64,000 nucleotides of DNA from Fusobacterium naviforme (GCA_003014445.1 PYGH01000002.1:124001-188000); one strand, 5' to 3'; shown: positions 14,436-24,396, numbered from the stretch's first letter. A program made the numbers and translations. Notes: a model not told the origin generated them from the sequence alone.

Positions 14436-15133
14436 TGTCTTTCTTCTCCAATCTCTCGTGCGCCAAAAATTCCGGTTCCCACTCTGATTAATGTAGCGCC
14501 TTCCTGAATAGCTACACGATAGTCTCCGGTCATGCCCATTGACAGGACATTCATAGACACATTATCGACTTTTTTACTTTTTATGTCAATGGACAATTCC
14601 CTTAATCTGCGAAAAACAGCCCGGTTTTCTTCGGGATTCTGAACATTTGGTGCAACAGTCATGAGACCGCAGATTTTCAGGTTCCTGTATTGACGCAAGC
14701 GATCAAGAAGCGGAAACAACTCCTCAGGAAGAAAACCAAATTTGCTCTCCTCCCCTGCCACATTTACCTCCAACAGACCTTCTGAGACAATGCCCTGTTT
14801 TCTTGATTCAAAATCAATGCTGTCCAGAAGCTTCAGGCTGTCAATTCCATGAATCAGAACTGTCTTGCCAAGTACAGACTTCACCTTATTGGTCTGAAGA
14901 TGTCCGATCAGATGCCAGCGAATATCTGCAGGCAGCTGTTCTCTCTTGGAAAGCAGCTCCTTTACCCTGTTCTCTCCGAAATCACGTATGCCGGCCTCGT
15001 ATGCCTCGTAAATTCTCGCTGCGGGATTTGTCTTACTGACTGCAATCAGTGTAAGCTCCTCTCTGCTGCGTCCCGCGGCGGCACAGGCCTCCTGAATATG
15101 TTTTTCTACAAGCTCCAGATTTTCTTTAATCAT
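14432..15133 (-). CDS. yggS: PLP homeostasis protein YggS/PLPBP
   Basis: 233 residues, single TIM-barrel pyridoxal-phosphate binding protein controlling PLP and amino-acid balance. Features: AVSKTNPAARIYEAYEAG with the PLP lysine, FGENRVKEL, WHLIGHLQTNK, LSMGMTGDY and RVGTGIFG. A GTG at 15139 is in frame, but GAGGAG spacing favours ATG 15133. The gene overlaps sepF by 4 bases. Confidence 0.96.
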   Translation of the reverse strand: MIKENLELVEKHIQEACAAAGRSREELTLIAVSKTNPAARIYEAYEAGIRDFGENRVKELLSKREQLPADIRWHLIGHLQTNKVKSVLGKTVLIHGIDSLKLLDSIDFESRKQGIVSEGLLEVNVAGEESKFGFLPEELFPLLDRLRQYRNLKICGLMTVAPNVQNPEENRAVFRRLRELSIDIKSKKVDNVSMNVLSMGMTGDYRVAIQEGATLIRVGTGIFGAREIGEERQ

Positions 15134-15214
15134 ACACACTCCTCAGTCCGTTCTTTTCCTCTGTATGTAAGCTTCATTCCTGCCAATCGTGAATCCCCAA
15201 CTCTAGAATGACTT

Positions 15215-16612
15215 CTACTGATAAATAGGCTGGCCCTCTTTTCCCTCTACACCATTTAAAAGGATATGATCGTAGACATTCAGTCCATATTGGGTTCCGC
15301 GCCGCACCGTGACATATTCGTCATTTTCCTCTACAATATCAATCTGTTTAAACACTGCATACCCCTTATTAATATTGTATACTCCCTCCAGTGCAGCGCT
15401 TGCAGCGATCTGATAGCGCTCTCCGCTCTCCGGCTTTATGAGATAATCACCCTCCCGGATACTGCTGCCCTCAGACACATCTATGTAGCAGCTGTCTTCT
15501 GACTCATAAAATATCTCTGCAGGGGTAAATACCGCAGATACATTCCCGTCCTGATAGCTCTCCTTCAGAAAACCCTTATCAATGCTGTTTCCGCCATTTG
15601 TCAGGTACTCCTTCGGAACAGTATAAAAGGTCTTCTCCGTAATTGCAGAGCGCGGAATCTTCAGTCCATCGGAGCTCCCTGTATAAATCTGAAACTGCAG
15701 ATATCTGTTGTCAATAAAGCGCACCATATATTGATGAAAGCTCAGCATGCCGTAATTCGTACCATCCGCCCCGCTCATTGTGCTGTAATCTCCTGTCAGC
15801 GTCAGATCCTGGCCCTTGAAGGCAACCCGCAGACTTTTCTTATCTGAAAACTCTGTCATGTCCTTCTCCGAGAGCGGAAACACCAGCTGCCAATCCTCCG
15901 AAGGAATGATCTTATAGACCGGAGCTCCACTCTCGGCAAGCGTCCCTGCGCTGATGTAGGAGGGGGTATAGGCTGTGCCATCAAAATCTTCTGCCTTGAG
16001 CTCCTCCGCAGTTTTCCCCTCGAAAGAATCTACATTGAAAGAGATCACACCGGATTCCGGAGAGCTGACCTGTGTGAAGTGAATGCCCTGATCGCTCAGA
16101 GTTGCATCCAGACTGTCCAGCATATTCAGACTGGTATACTCAGAGAGTACAGACTGCACCGAATCCCTGCTGTTATAAACTTCTGTAAAATGTGTTCTGT
16201 CATAGCCGGCCGAGAAGGAGTTCAGCCGGGTTTTCAACTCCTTCAGATTCTGTTCGCTGAGCATATCGTTGCTTCCGGCATTCTCGTCCAGATACTTTTT
16301 CAGATTTCCCGTCTCATCTAGAGAGTAAATTTTGGTTCCGACAGCGGCGCGCTTTCCGTTTCGTATGTAGTAGTTTATATAGCCTGAGGAGGGCGCATTC
16401 TGCACCTCCTCTGTGCGGAGAATGATACCTGTGCGCTCTGTATCACTCACCATTACACCGCTCTCCACCTCATAAAAGCGCACTTTTTTTCTGCTCAGGT
16501 AGGAGCTCGCAGAGAAACAGAGGTAGATAAAGAGAATCAGAAAAATAATGACTCCGATATTCATTTTCAGAGGCCGTCTGTAGGGGACGACCTTTCGATT
16601 CCTGCCAGCCAA
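15215..16612 (-). CDS. HlyD-like membrane-anchored protein of the sepF cluster
   Basis: 465 residues: basic cytoplasmic start, one membrane helix (about 17-37), then a large extracellular part with lipoyl/barrel-sandwich features (GVMVSDTERTGIILRTEE), a predicted helical hairpin (about 110-165) and beta-rich repeats. It resembles HlyD periplasmic adaptor subunits, but no transporter gene is adjacent. The frame runs upstream to 16660, but GGTGGAGGG (about 16618-16626) sets a TTG start at 16612. It lies between a small P-loop protein and yggS-sepF, hinting at an envelope or division role (inference). Confidence 0.75.
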   Translation of the reverse strand: MAGRNRKVVPYRRPLKMNIGVIIFLILFIYLCFSASSYLSRKKVRFYEVESGVMVSDTERTGIILRTEEVQNAPSSGYINYYIRNGKRAAVGTKIYSLDETGNLKKYLDENAGSNDMLSEQNLKELKTRLNSFSAGYDRTHFTEVYNSRDSVQSVLSEYTSLNMLDSLDATLSDQGIHFTQVSSPESGVISFNVDSFEGKTAEELKAEDFDGTAYTPSYISAGTLAESGAPVYKIIPSEDWQLVFPLSEKDMTEFSDKKSLRVAFKGQDLTLTGDYSTMSGADGTNYGMLSFHQYMVRFIDNRYLQFQIYTGSSDGLKIPRSAITEKTFYTVPKEYLTNGGNSIDKGFLKESYQDGNVSAVFTPAEIFYESEDSCYIDVSEGSSIREGDYLIKPESGERYQIAASAALEGVYNINKGYAVFKQIDIVEENDEYVTVRRGTQYGLNVYDHILLNGVEGKEGQPIYQ

Positions 16613-16694
16613 GAAATCCCTCCACCTGGTATTCTCACACCATGTCGCGTTCATATTCACAGGAAGTCAAAAAACTGCATCCTGTAAGCACTGA

Positions 16695-16718
16695 CGGACA
16701 GCTCCTCAGAGCTGTCCG
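16695..16718 (-). terminator. Strong hairpin between the P-loop gene and the HlyD-like gene
   Basis: 10-bp perfect stem CGGACAGCTC (16695-16704) / GAGCTGTCCG (16709-16718), loop CTCA. A T-run follows only after about 20 bases on the minus strand, so it may be an attenuator or mRNA-stabilising stem rather than a full terminator. Confidence 0.5.
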
Positions 16719-16743
16719 CCGTGGTTTGGAGTTCTGTTCATAA

Positions 16744-17163
16744 TCAGAGGGCTGCGATAACATCCTTCTTCGCATTCTCCGGAAGCTCAGAGGCATCCAT
16801 GGAGACACTGAGAATAAAGTTCACTTTATACTTTTCGCCCATCTTCTCAAGAGCATCAATGACAGGGGTGAGATCTCCGCCTTCCATATTGGAGAGCTTC
16901 AGGAAGCTGTCCAGAAATACAGTCTCAAGATCGTGATCCTGAGAAATAATACCGGAGATGAAACCCAGGAATCCGTCGCCGCTCATGATATCATACTCGC
17001 TGACATTGACAAGACGAATCTTATTGCTGAGCTCATACATGTGCTTGGAACTCTTATCCAGGTAAACAACGGTTCCCCTCGCATCCTTTACAGCTGCATT
17101 TGCCATATCCAGGAGACGCTTGGTTTTTCCCTTACCCTTGATGCCTGCAATAATCTGAACCAT
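16744..17163 (-). CDS. Small P-loop NTPase of unknown function
   Basis: 139 residues. Walker A GIKGKGKTKRL near the N-terminus and a Walker B-like ETVFLDSF about residue 85-92 are visible; no other domain is. I do not recognise a named family, though similar short P-loop proteins occur near division genes in Lachnospiraceae. AAGGAGG sits 9 bases before the ATG at 17163; the frame extends a little further but without a site. Its own near-consensus promoter (17201-17229) probably drives it and the HlyD-yggS-sepF-ylmH-lspA-rluD genes behind it. Confidence 0.7.
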   Translation of the reverse strand: MVQIIAGIKGKGKTKRLLDMANAAVKDARGTVVYLDKSSKHMYELSNKIRLVNVSEYDIMSGDGFLGFISGIISQDHDLETVFLDSFLKLSNMEGGDLTPVIDALEKMGEKYKVNFILSVSMDASELPENAKKDVIAAL

Positions 17164-17200
17164 AGTCACAAACCTCCTTGACATTATTTACTTAACATTT

Positions 17201-17229
17201 ATTATACGGTAACAAGCCAAAAAGTTCAA
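17201..17229 (-). promoter_or_regulatory. Promoter of the P-loop/HlyD/sepF cluster
   Basis: Minus strand: TTGAAC (17229-17224), 17-base spacer, TATAAT (17206-17201). The -10 is perfect and the -35 matches at 5 of 6. Confidence 0.8.
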
Positions 17230-17234
17230 TGCAA

Positions 17235-18281
17235 TTACTCTGTTTTTTCCAGTACTGTATTCATATCACGATACAGTGCATCATGATTTACAGACTTCAG
17301 TGCAATCGCATAAAACAGATCTCCACTGTCCTTCTGCGCAGCAAGTGCGAGGCAGGCTCCGGCCGCGATGGTAGTTCCTGTCTTGCCTGCGACAACGTGA
17401 AGACCTGCCGGAAGCTCCGCCTTCCCATTCAGATAATAATTGGTGTTCTCCCATTTCTTCCTGACTGTTTCCCCGGCCGCATTTCTGTACTCTGCCTCGT
17501 AGACCGAGGTTCCGGCCATCTTCCGAAAGCGCTCATGCTTCATAGCCTCATGCAGAATGAGATACAGATCATAGGCTGTGGTATAGTGTTCAGGATCTGT
17601 CAGTCCATGTGTATTTGTAAAATGAGTTCCCGTCGCTCCGAGCTCCGCCGCCCGCCGGTTCATAAGTGCAACAAAGGCCTCGTCGCTTCCTGCAATGTTT
17701 TTTGCCGTCATATTGGCCGCGTCTGCTCCCGAGCGAAGCATCAGACCATAGAGCACCTGTTCCTCAGTGAGAACATCACCCTCTTTGATTCCGGCCATGC
17801 TTGCATTCGCTTCTGATACATGAATCTCCGGTCCCGCAACCCAGTCCTCCTCAGGCGTTCCCTGTTCCAGAGCTATGAGACAGGTCATAATTTTCGTTGT
17901 ACTCGCCGGGTTCATGCGGACAAAGGGCTGTTTTACAAACAGCGCAGAGCTTGTACCCTCCTCTGACAGGAATACACTCTCTGCCCCGAGTGCAGCTTCC
18001 GTGTCGTCCGCCCTGTCTACAACTGCAAGTGAAGCTGCAAAGGGAGAAAGAAAAGCAACAGGACTCTCTGCGGCAAGCAGCGTGCTACTGCGACTCTTAA
18101 GGTCATAGCGCTGCTTCAGCAGCAACCCGCTCTCTGAAAACCACATGGCTGCAATAGAGCATACAAGCACAAGCAGCAGCCCGGGCACAAGCCGTGCAGA
18201 GAGGGAATGCCGTTTCTTCTTCCTCCGATGCCGCGAATGCGGCGCTTTGTGCTTAATGTCTGTAATAATTTCTGAATTCAA
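17235..18281 (-). CDS. D-alanyl-D-alanine carboxypeptidase (PBP5/DacF family)
   Basis: 348 residues, serine-type DD-carboxypeptidase trimming peptidoglycan stem peptides outside the membrane. There is a basic N-terminus, one membrane helix (about 28-48), the SxxK motif in ASTTKIMT and KTG in AGKTGTT. The SxN position reads SGADAAN, so Ala replaces the usual Asn in SGN, a variant found in some clostridial homologues. The proposed TTG start at 18281 follows GGAG closely and overlaps mgsA by 29 bases; the start is uncertain. It is the last gene of the elongation operon. Confidence 0.9.
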   Translation of the reverse strand: MNSEIITDIKHKAPHSRHRRKKKRHSLSARLVPGLLLVLVCSIAAMWFSESGLLLKQRYDLKSRSSTLLAAESPVAFLSPFAASLAVVDRADDTEAALGAESVFLSEEGTSSALFVKQPFVRMNPASTTKIMTCLIALEQGTPEEDWVAGPEIHVSEANASMAGIKEGDVLTEEQVLYGLMLRSGADAANMTAKNIAGSDEAFVALMNRRAAELGATGTHFTNTHGLTDPEHYTTAYDLYLILHEAMKHERFRKMAGTSVYEAEYRNAAGETVRKKWENTNYYLNGKAELPAGLHVVAGKTGTTIAAGACLALAAQKDSGDLFYAIALKSVNHDALYRDMNTVLEKTE

Positions 18282-18651
18282 AATCTCCGCGCTCCATAGA
18301 TTTAATCAGCAGCTCCGCTGTCGCGAGATTGGTCGCAACCGGAATATTATGAATGTCACAAAGTCTCAGCACGTTACTGACATCCGGCTCGTGTGGCTTT
18401 GGCTGCAGCGGGTCACGAAGAAAAATCACCAGATCGATTTCATTGGCCTCGATCTGTGCGCCCATCTGCTGCTCTCCTCCCAGATGTCCGGCGAGGTATT
18501 TGCGGATATTCAGATTTGTCACTTCTTCCACAAGTCTCCCAGTGGTTCCCGTGGCGTAGAGCGTATGCTTTGCAAGTATGCCCCGGTATGCAATACAAAA
18601 ATTCTGCATCAGCTTCTTCTTGGCATCATGTGCGATCAGTCCAACATTCAT
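18253..18651 (-). CDS. mgsA: Methylglyoxal synthase
   Basis: 132 residues. It converts dihydroxyacetone phosphate to methylglyoxal and phosphate, a bypass of lower glycolysis under phosphate limitation. Visible motifs are GLIAHDAKK at the N-terminus, ATGTTGRL (phosphate binding), GGEQQMGA and [10 protein letters not shown] with the catalytic Asp. GAGGA precedes the ATG. The gene is placed between rodA and the carboxypeptidase, an arrangement repeated in related anaerobes without a known functional reason. Confidence 0.96.
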   Translation of the reverse strand: MNVGLIAHDAKKKLMQNFCIAYRGILAKHTLYATGTTGRLVEEVTNLNIRKYLAGHLGGEQQMGAQIEANEIDLVIFLRDPLQPKPHEPDVSNVLRLCDIHNIPVATNLATAELLIKSMERGDFEFRNYYRH

Positions 18652-18698
18652 TACTGCATTCCTCGTTCTTTCTACTGCTTTTGTTGCTTGCTTTATAC

Positions 18699-19856
18699 TT
18701 ATCGCCGAATATACTTATCCGGGAGTTCCTCCTCCCGCACAAGACGATCCGTGCGCTGAAGCCCTACATTTAAGACGAGCCCCACCCCCATGTAAAAACT
18801 CAGCAGCGAGCTCACACCGTAGCTGATAAAGGGAAGTGTAAGTCCCGTATTGGGAAATATTCCGGTGGCGACTGCAATATTGGAAAAGCCCTGAAACGCA
18901 ATCAACACACCGACTCCGACACAGATGATTCTGCCCTCTGCATTTTTTGCCTTCCCCGCAATGTACAGACATTCATAGACGATCACTGCATAGAGTAATA
19001 TTACCAGAAGACAACCCAGGAATCCCAGCTCCTCTCCGATCACGGCAAATATAAAATCCGTCTGCTCCTCCGAGAGAAAATTTCCATTTTTCACAGAGGC
19101 GAGAGTGTTGTTGTTCAATCCCTTTCCAAACAACTGACCTGAGCCGATCGCCATGATGGAATTGTCCTGCTGCAAATTTGCGTCTGCGTACCTAGACGGA
19201 TATAAAAAAGCCAGAATCCGTTTTACCTGATACGGCTTCAGGAAGGGCACCAGTCCTCGCTGCAGCAACGCCGTGAAGCCAAGGGAAAAAGGAAGCACGA
19301 CTGCCAATGCCGCCCCGATCCAGCGATAGCTGAGCCCGGCTACGAAAATCATGGAAAAAATACAGACCAAAACCACAATGGTCGTTGAGAGATCCGGTTC
19401 TGAGGCAATGAGAAACACGGGAATCATCAGCAATCCGGAAAACACCAGAAGAAAATGAGCCTTGTTTAACGCCTCCAGATTCTTTCCAAGCAGCCATGCG
19501 GCAAAAAGAATGATGCCAATCTTGGCAAATTCTGAGGGCTGAAGCTGTCCCAGCCCCGGAATCACGATCCATCTCCTCGCGCCGCCGCGAATTCTGCCGT
19601 AGACAATCACCAGAAGAAGCAGCAGACAGCAGCCCGCATACAGAGGAACTGCATAGCGCAGCAGCTTCTGGTAGGGGAGAAGACTCAGCACAAGCATCGC
19701 AGTGATTCCGATTGCCGCGCCGCTCAGCTGCCTTCCTACGATCGCCATATCATGATTCGACGCACTGTTGATGACCAACAGTCCGAGCAGATTCAATCCG
19801 AGAACTGCAAGCAGCAGCCGAAACGCAAAAGATTTATAGTGATACGGTAAAATCAT
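18699..19856 (-). CDS. rodA: Rod shape-determining glycosyltransferase RodA
   Basis: 385 residues with about ten membrane segments; SEDS-family peptidoglycan polymerase working with class B PBP2 in side-wall synthesis. Visible family stretches are [43 protein letters not shown] and [23 protein letters not shown] precedes the ATG. The PBP2 gene lies directly upstream (73-base gap), the partner arrangement expected. Confidence 0.96.
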   Translation of the reverse strand: MILPYHYKSFAFRLLLAVLGLNLLGLLVINSASNHDMAIVGRQLSGAAIGITAMLVLSLLPYQKLLRYAVPLYAGCCLLLLLVIVYGRIRGGARRWIVIPGLGQLQPSEFAKIGIILFAAWLLGKNLEALNKAHFLLVFSGLLMIPVFLIASEPDLSTTIVVLVCIFSMIFVAGLSYRWIGAALAVVLPFSLGFTALLQRGLVPFLKPYQVKRILAFLYPSRYADANLQQDNSIMAIGSGQLFGKGLNNNTLASVKNGNFLSEEQTDFIFAVIGEELGFLGCLLVILLYAVIVYECLYIAGKAKNAEGRIICVGVGVLIAFQGFSNIAVATGIFPNTGLTLPFISYGVSSLLSFYMGVGLVLNVGLQRTDRLVREEELPDKYIRR

Positions 19857-19929
19857 GGCTCTCTCCTGAATTTTACATTAAAATCCTCTTTTTTTCCAGC
19901 ATTTTTTAGGGAAAAATCACAAAACTTTC

Positions 19930-22821
19930 TCAGTCCACAATATTGATTTTGCTGGCGCTCTGTGCACCGTTATTTAATATATAATCAAGACCGATGTAAC
20001 CAAAGCACAGACGGTAGACATCCTTTGATATCGAGGCTGCGTTTGTCGAGGTATATCCGTAGGGAATGTTGACGGTAACTGCGATCTGCGGATTCTCATA
20101 GGGTCCGAAAGAAATGAAGAACGCGTGGTTTGCCCTACTCTTTGACTCCTGTGCCGTACCTGTCTTTCCGGCAATATTAACCTCGAGATCCTTAAACAAT
20201 CTGCTTGCGGAGCCGTATTCAACCACCTCTCTCATGCCCTGCTGCACCGCATTCCAGTCCTCCTGGCGAATATCAATCTGCTCCTCCACCTCCGGCTCGT
20301 AGGTCTTTAAGAGACCGCCCTGCCAGTCTGTGACATGATCCAGAACAGAGAGATTATAGACTGTGCCACGATTTGCCAGCGTTGTGACATAGCGGGACAG
20401 CTGCACATTCGCAAAGGAGTGTGTACCCTGTCCGATCGCGGACTGCTCTGGACTCTTATCAGAAATCATCGGGTCATTCTCGATAATTTCGACTCCGGAT
20501 TTTCTGTTCAGACCAAACATGGAGGCATATTTCTGTATGCGGCTGATGCCAAGCTCCGGATCATAATTGCCACTCTCATCTGTTGCGAGGCGATGGCCGA
20601 TGTCTGCAAAAAAGAAGTTACAGGAATTGCGTATTCCGGTGACAATATTTTCCACGCCATGACTTCCGGGATAGATCCAGCAGCGCATCGGCGGCGTAAT
20701 GGTGTCGTAGAGACCTGTGCAGTTGATGCTCTCGTTCAGTCCGATGACATTCTCCTCAAGCCCTGCGAGCGCAGCAATTGGCTTAAAGGTCGAACCGGGA
20801 GCCTTTCTGGCCTGTGTCGCATTATTGTACAGCGGAAGGGACTGGTCCTTCACAAGGCGATTGTAGTAGTCTACATCCATGCTGTTGGTCAGGCGATTAT
20901 TATCATAGCCCGGATAGGAAACCAGCGCCTTCACCTTACCTGTATGAATATCTGTGACCACACAGCCGGCCGTGCAGGGATCCAGCGCAAGCTGAGCTGG
21001 AGTGATTTTTATTTTGGAGACCTGACGCACAAAAAAGCTGTAGGCGTACTCATTTCCATTTTCCAGAAGCAATGCCCTCTCATTTCCCGAGTCTTCCAGA
21101 ACGCCCTGATCAAAGAGCGCGAGGCAGAGTTCCTTTCCCTGAACGATATTGTTTCGTATCATGTACTGACAGATCAGCTTCTCAAAATCTGCATTTTCAT
21201 TCAGACGATCCAGCGCATCCTCTACCAGTGCCTTGTAGATATCGTCAGCTCCCGTGTATTTACTCGGTGCATTGAGCACGGTCGTATCCACCCAGCCGTC
21301 CCGTATACCATCGTAGAGAAATTCCCGGAGACTGATGGAATCCGCCTTCCAGCGCGTATAGTACTCCGTGCTGACATCAATCTGGTCGCGGTGCACGACT
21401 GCCACCTGCTCAGAAGAAAGCATATTGTAAATAAAATACATAAACGCACGCTGGTCATCCGCGAGCTCCGACATGTTCCGCGGTGACGGGTTCATGAGCT
21501 CCGCTCTCAGCGCTGCGAGGGAGCTCTCCGTATAGGCCTGAAGTCTGGAGGCAATGGTTCGCTCCACACTGCTGGCCTCCTCCGAGCGCATATGCGTCAG
21601 GGAGAGCACATTGTTTCCGATCAGCTGATAGTAGGCATCCTTGATCGGTATGAGGCGCGCAGTGGAATCTGTCCGATCGGTATTGGGCGTGTCCTCATTG
21701 ACAAGCTTCGCCGCCAGCACACCGGCAAGATGCTGCTCAAGAAGGTGATAGATTCCCACCTGAAGATCCCTGTCGATTGAGAGATAGACATCATTTCCGG
21801 CAACAGGAGCTGTCTCGCTCTTCACTTCCATGACGTGACCGACATTATCCACATATATGGTACGGAGTCCCTTCGTGCCATGAAGCTCCGGCTCCATATA
21901 TTCTTCGATCCCTGTTCGTCCCACCGTATCGCTCAGCGAGTAGTCTGCATTTTCCTCCTGCAGGCGGCTCAGCTGATCCTCCTGCACTTTTCCAACATAG
22001 CCGATGATGGAGGAGAAGGGCAGGGCATCATTGTAGACCCGCTCTGTAGTCTGTGCACACTCCACGCCGAGGAGCTCCGCCTGATTTTCAAGAAGCTCCG
22101 CCCTGGTTTCCTCCTGCACATGGTCAACAACCGTGGTCTTCTCGTAGCGCTTGTACGCCGTGAGGCCCATCGTATAGCGAATGTTTACCAGCTCCAGAGT
22201 TTCCAGAGGGCTCAGCTCTATTTTCTCTCCGCTCTCCTTCTTCAGCTTATCGAGATCATAGTTTTTTACCTTCTGCTGTATCAGAGCCTCCGCCGTGATA
22301 TCTGCAGGATACTTACCTCTGCCGTCCGTGAGCTCATCCACTCTTCTCAGCCCATAAATATCCCGCAGGAAACGCTTTCTCGCATCCTCGCTTCCGGAAG
22401 TAAAATAATATTCCTGGTTTTCGTTCAGGGATATCTCGAGCCGCCCGGTGACCGTCTCCCCGTGCTTATTTAATATCTGTATCAGGCGGTAGTACATCAG
22501 ATTTCTCGCCGCAGCGGATTTATAATCGCCGGTGTCCTGCACTGTCACGGCATAGGAGAGACGGTTGTAGGCGAGCAGCTTTCCGTTGCAGTCAAAGATA
22601 TTGCCTCGGGTTGCCGCTGTGCTCACGGTCTTCTCTGTCTTCTGAATGTAATCATTTAAGTAGCGCTCTCCGTTCAGGATCTGAAGGTGGTAAAGACGCA
22701 CCGCCATGATCGTAAGAAGAAACGCATAGCCTGTGCCCAGCATAAAAAGCCGGGAAGCTTTCAGCCTGCCCCCCAGCTCTCTCGCCAGCTCCTTCAATAC
22801 AGTCACAAAATCTCTCAGCAA
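19930..22821 (-). CDS. mrdA: Penicillin-binding protein 2, elongasome transpeptidase with insertion
   Basis: 963 residues, class B PBP cross-linking side-wall peptidoglycan. One membrane helix (about 25-45) and a dimerisation/pedestal domain come first. Then an insertion of about 240 residues (roughly 371-612) with no family motif, then the transpeptidase domain with S677 in GSTFKP, SCN at 733-735 and KTGT at 886-889. Typical PBP2 is 600-700 residues. TTG start with GAGGT 8 bases upstream. It is part of mreC-mreD-mrdA-rodA. Confidence 0.95.
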   Translation of the reverse strand: MLRDFVTVLKELARELGGRLKASRLFMLGTGYAFLLTIMAVRLYHLQILNGERYLNDYIQKTEKTVSTAATRGNIFDCNGKLLAYNRLSYAVTVQDTGDYKSAAARNLMYYRLIQILNKHGETVTGRLEISLNENQEYYFTSGSEDARKRFLRDIYGLRRVDELTDGRGKYPADITAEALIQQKVKNYDLDKLKKESGEKIELSPLETLELVNIRYTMGLTAYKRYEKTTVVDHVQEETRAELLENQAELLGVECAQTTERVYNDALPFSSIIGYVGKVQEDQLSRLQEENADYSLSDTVGRTGIEEYMEPELHGTKGLRTIYVDNVGHVMEVKSETAPVAGNDVYLSIDRDLQVGIYHLLEQHLAGVLAAKLVNEDTPNTDRTDSTARLIPIKDAYYQLIGNNVLSLTHMRSEEASSVERTIASRLQAYTESSLAALRAELMNPSPRNMSELADDQRAFMYFIYNMLSSEQVAVVHRDQIDVSTEYYTRWKADSISLREFLYDGIRDGWVDTTVLNAPSKYTGADDIYKALVEDALDRLNENADFEKLICQYMIRNNIVQGKELCLALFDQGVLEDSGNERALLLENGNEYAYSFFVRQVSKIKITPAQLALDPCTAGCVVTDIHTGKVKALVSYPGYDNNRLTNSMDVDYYNRLVKDQSLPLYNNATQARKAPGSTFKPIAALAGLEENVIGLNESINCTGLYDTITPPMRCWIYPGSHGVENIVTGIRNSCNFFFADIGHRLATDESGNYDPELGISRIQKYASMFGLNRKSGVEIIENDPMISDKSPEQSAIGQGTHSFANVQLSRYVTTLANRGTVYNLSVLDHVTDWQGGLLKTYEPEVEEQIDIRQEDWNAVQQGMREVVEYGSASRLFKDLEVNIAGKTGTAQESKSRANHAFFISFGPYENPQIAVTVNIPYGYTSTNAASISKDVYRLCFGYIGLDYILNNGAQSASKINIVD

Positions 22822-22832
22822 CGTTTTATACC

Positions 22833-23345
22833 TCAGTTGACCGCATGTCTCCGGTCCATAATCTCAAGTTTTCTGTTGTACCAGAGAAAGAAACGGTATA
22901 TTAACAATGTGAACAGAAGCGAAATAATGATCTCCGGCAGGATGATCGTTCTGAAATAAAAGAGAAAGTGCATTTTGCCCCGAATAAAAAAACGCAGCAG
23001 ATAGATGTACAAATTATAGACAAACTCATTGACCGTACACAGAAAGAGCGGCAGAGTAATGTAATTCTCATAGTAATATCTCGAGAGACAGCCATTCATG
23101 TAGCCGATCCACATAAACAACAGTGAGAAAAATCCAAAGGCTCCCGAATGAAAAAGATCCAGAAGCAAACCGGCCATAAAGCCGTAGCACATTCCCGCCC
23201 GTGGTCCGTAGATGAAACCGTAGGCAAAGGTCAGGATCAGCACGAGATTCGGCGATACGGACAGAAAGGGAATGAAGGGAAAGACACAGCTCTGAAGCGC
23301 AAAAATCACGATCAGGAGAGCGATATTTGCTGCAACTCTTCTCAT
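22833..23345 (-). CDS. mreD: Rod shape-determining protein MreD
   Basis: 170 residues, about five membrane helices. MreD helps place the elongation complex with MreC. It starts MRRVAANIALL; GGAGGAG directly precedes the ATG at 23345, though the frame runs up to 23387 inside mreC. The stretch GFIYGPRAGMCYGFMAGLLLD is typical. mreC ends 10 bases upstream and the PBP2 gene starts 11 bases downstream. Confidence 0.94.
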   Translation of the reverse strand: MRRVAANIALLIVIFALQSCVFPFIPFLSVSPNLVLILTFAYGFIYGPRAGMCYGFMAGLLLDLFHSGAFGFFSLLFMWIGYMNGCLSRYYYENYITLPLFLCTVNEFVYNLYIYLLRFFIRGKMHFLFYFRTIILPEIIISLLFTLLIYRFFLWYNRKLEIMDRRHAVN

Positions 23346-23355
23346 CTGCTCCTCC

Positions 23356-24396
23356 TCAATCTGCGCGCCCTGTTTCCAGAGAGACATTGTCCATGCTCAT
23401 CGGAGAGCTCTCCTCTGAGGGAGCGGAGGCCTCCACACTTACAGGCATTTCCGCAACAGGAGAAATTATCTCTGCAGTACTACTCGCCTGCGCTGTCTGC
23501 GCCTCAGTGCTTTCCGCCTGTGCACCAGCTTCCCCGGCGGTCTCGCTCTGCGCGCCGCTGTTCTCCCTGTATTCTGACTTCAGATCCAATACCACCAAAA
23601 CCTCCTGCAGCGTGCCGAAATCTGCCACCGGTATCAGCGAACCGCTGCGCGTCAGTCTCGCCGGGTCCGTCTTCAGATCCCCGGCATAACCGATCAGGAT
23701 GCCCGGAAGAAACTTTGAGCTGATCGTACTGGTCACGATCTTATCCCCGTCCTTGATGTCTGCGGTGTCCGTAATATCACTGATTCTCAGCTTTCCCTCC
23801 GCATAGCTCTGAAGGTCTCCGGACACCACACAGGGATCTCCGGACTGCAGCGCCATGGCGCTCACCCGGCTCACATCATCAATGATAGAGCGCACCGTCG
23901 CATAATTGGCGCCGACATTTGTGACAATTCCGACCAGTCCTCCTCCGGCCAGCACGTTCATATCCACCTGTATACCGTCTGCGGAGCCCTTGTCAATACG
24001 GAAAATGTGAAACCACCCGCCGGTATCCTTTGCGATCACACGGGCACCGGTCATGCGGTACTGCCCATACTCCTGATTCAGCTCATACAGCGCGCGAAGA
24101 CGCTTCAGCTCAAAGCCGTCTGCCTCAAGCCGCACATTCTCCATCGTGAGCTCGTCAATCCGGGCCTTAAGCTTCGCATTATCCTCCAGCGCGGTCTTCA
24201 GCTTCTCCCGGTTCTTCACGTCATTGTACAGGGCCTTTCCGACGCGGTTCACCCCGGACTGCACCGGAAGCAGAAAATAACCGACTGCTGTACGGAGCGG
24301 TGACAGCCACTCATCACGAACCGTAGTCACACCGATCATAGCGAGACACAGCACGCTCAGAATAATCAAAAGCATTTTATTGTTTGATAATTTCAC
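23356..24396 (-). CDS. mreC: Rod shape-determining protein MreC
   Basis: 346 residues: membrane helix (about 9-27), coiled coil (about 60-105), then the MreC beta domain (about 110-275: GARVIAKDTGGW, GGGLVGIV). An Ala/Ser/Glu-rich tail of about 65 residues follows. It starts at GTG 24396, overlapping the radC stop (GTGA), with AAGGAG upstream; a GTG at 24408 is too close to that site. No mreB is seen next to it; radC lies upstream, as in Bacillus. Confidence 0.95.
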   Translation of the reverse strand: MKLSNNKMLLIILSVLCLAMIGVTTVRDEWLSPLRTAVGYFLLPVQSGVNRVGKALYNDVKNREKLKTALEDNAKLKARIDELTMENVRLEADGFELKRLRALYELNQEYGQYRMTGARVIAKDTGGWFHIFRIDKGSADGIQVDMNVLAGGGLVGIVTNVGANYATVRSIIDDVSRVSAMALQSGDPCVVSGDLQSYAEGKLRISDITDTADIKDGDKIVTSTISSKFLPGILIGYAGDLKTDPARLTRSGSLIPVADFGTLQEVLVVLDLKSEYRENSGAQSETAGEAGAQAESTEAQTAQASSTAEIISPVAEMPVSVEASAPSEESSPMSMDNVSLETGRAD

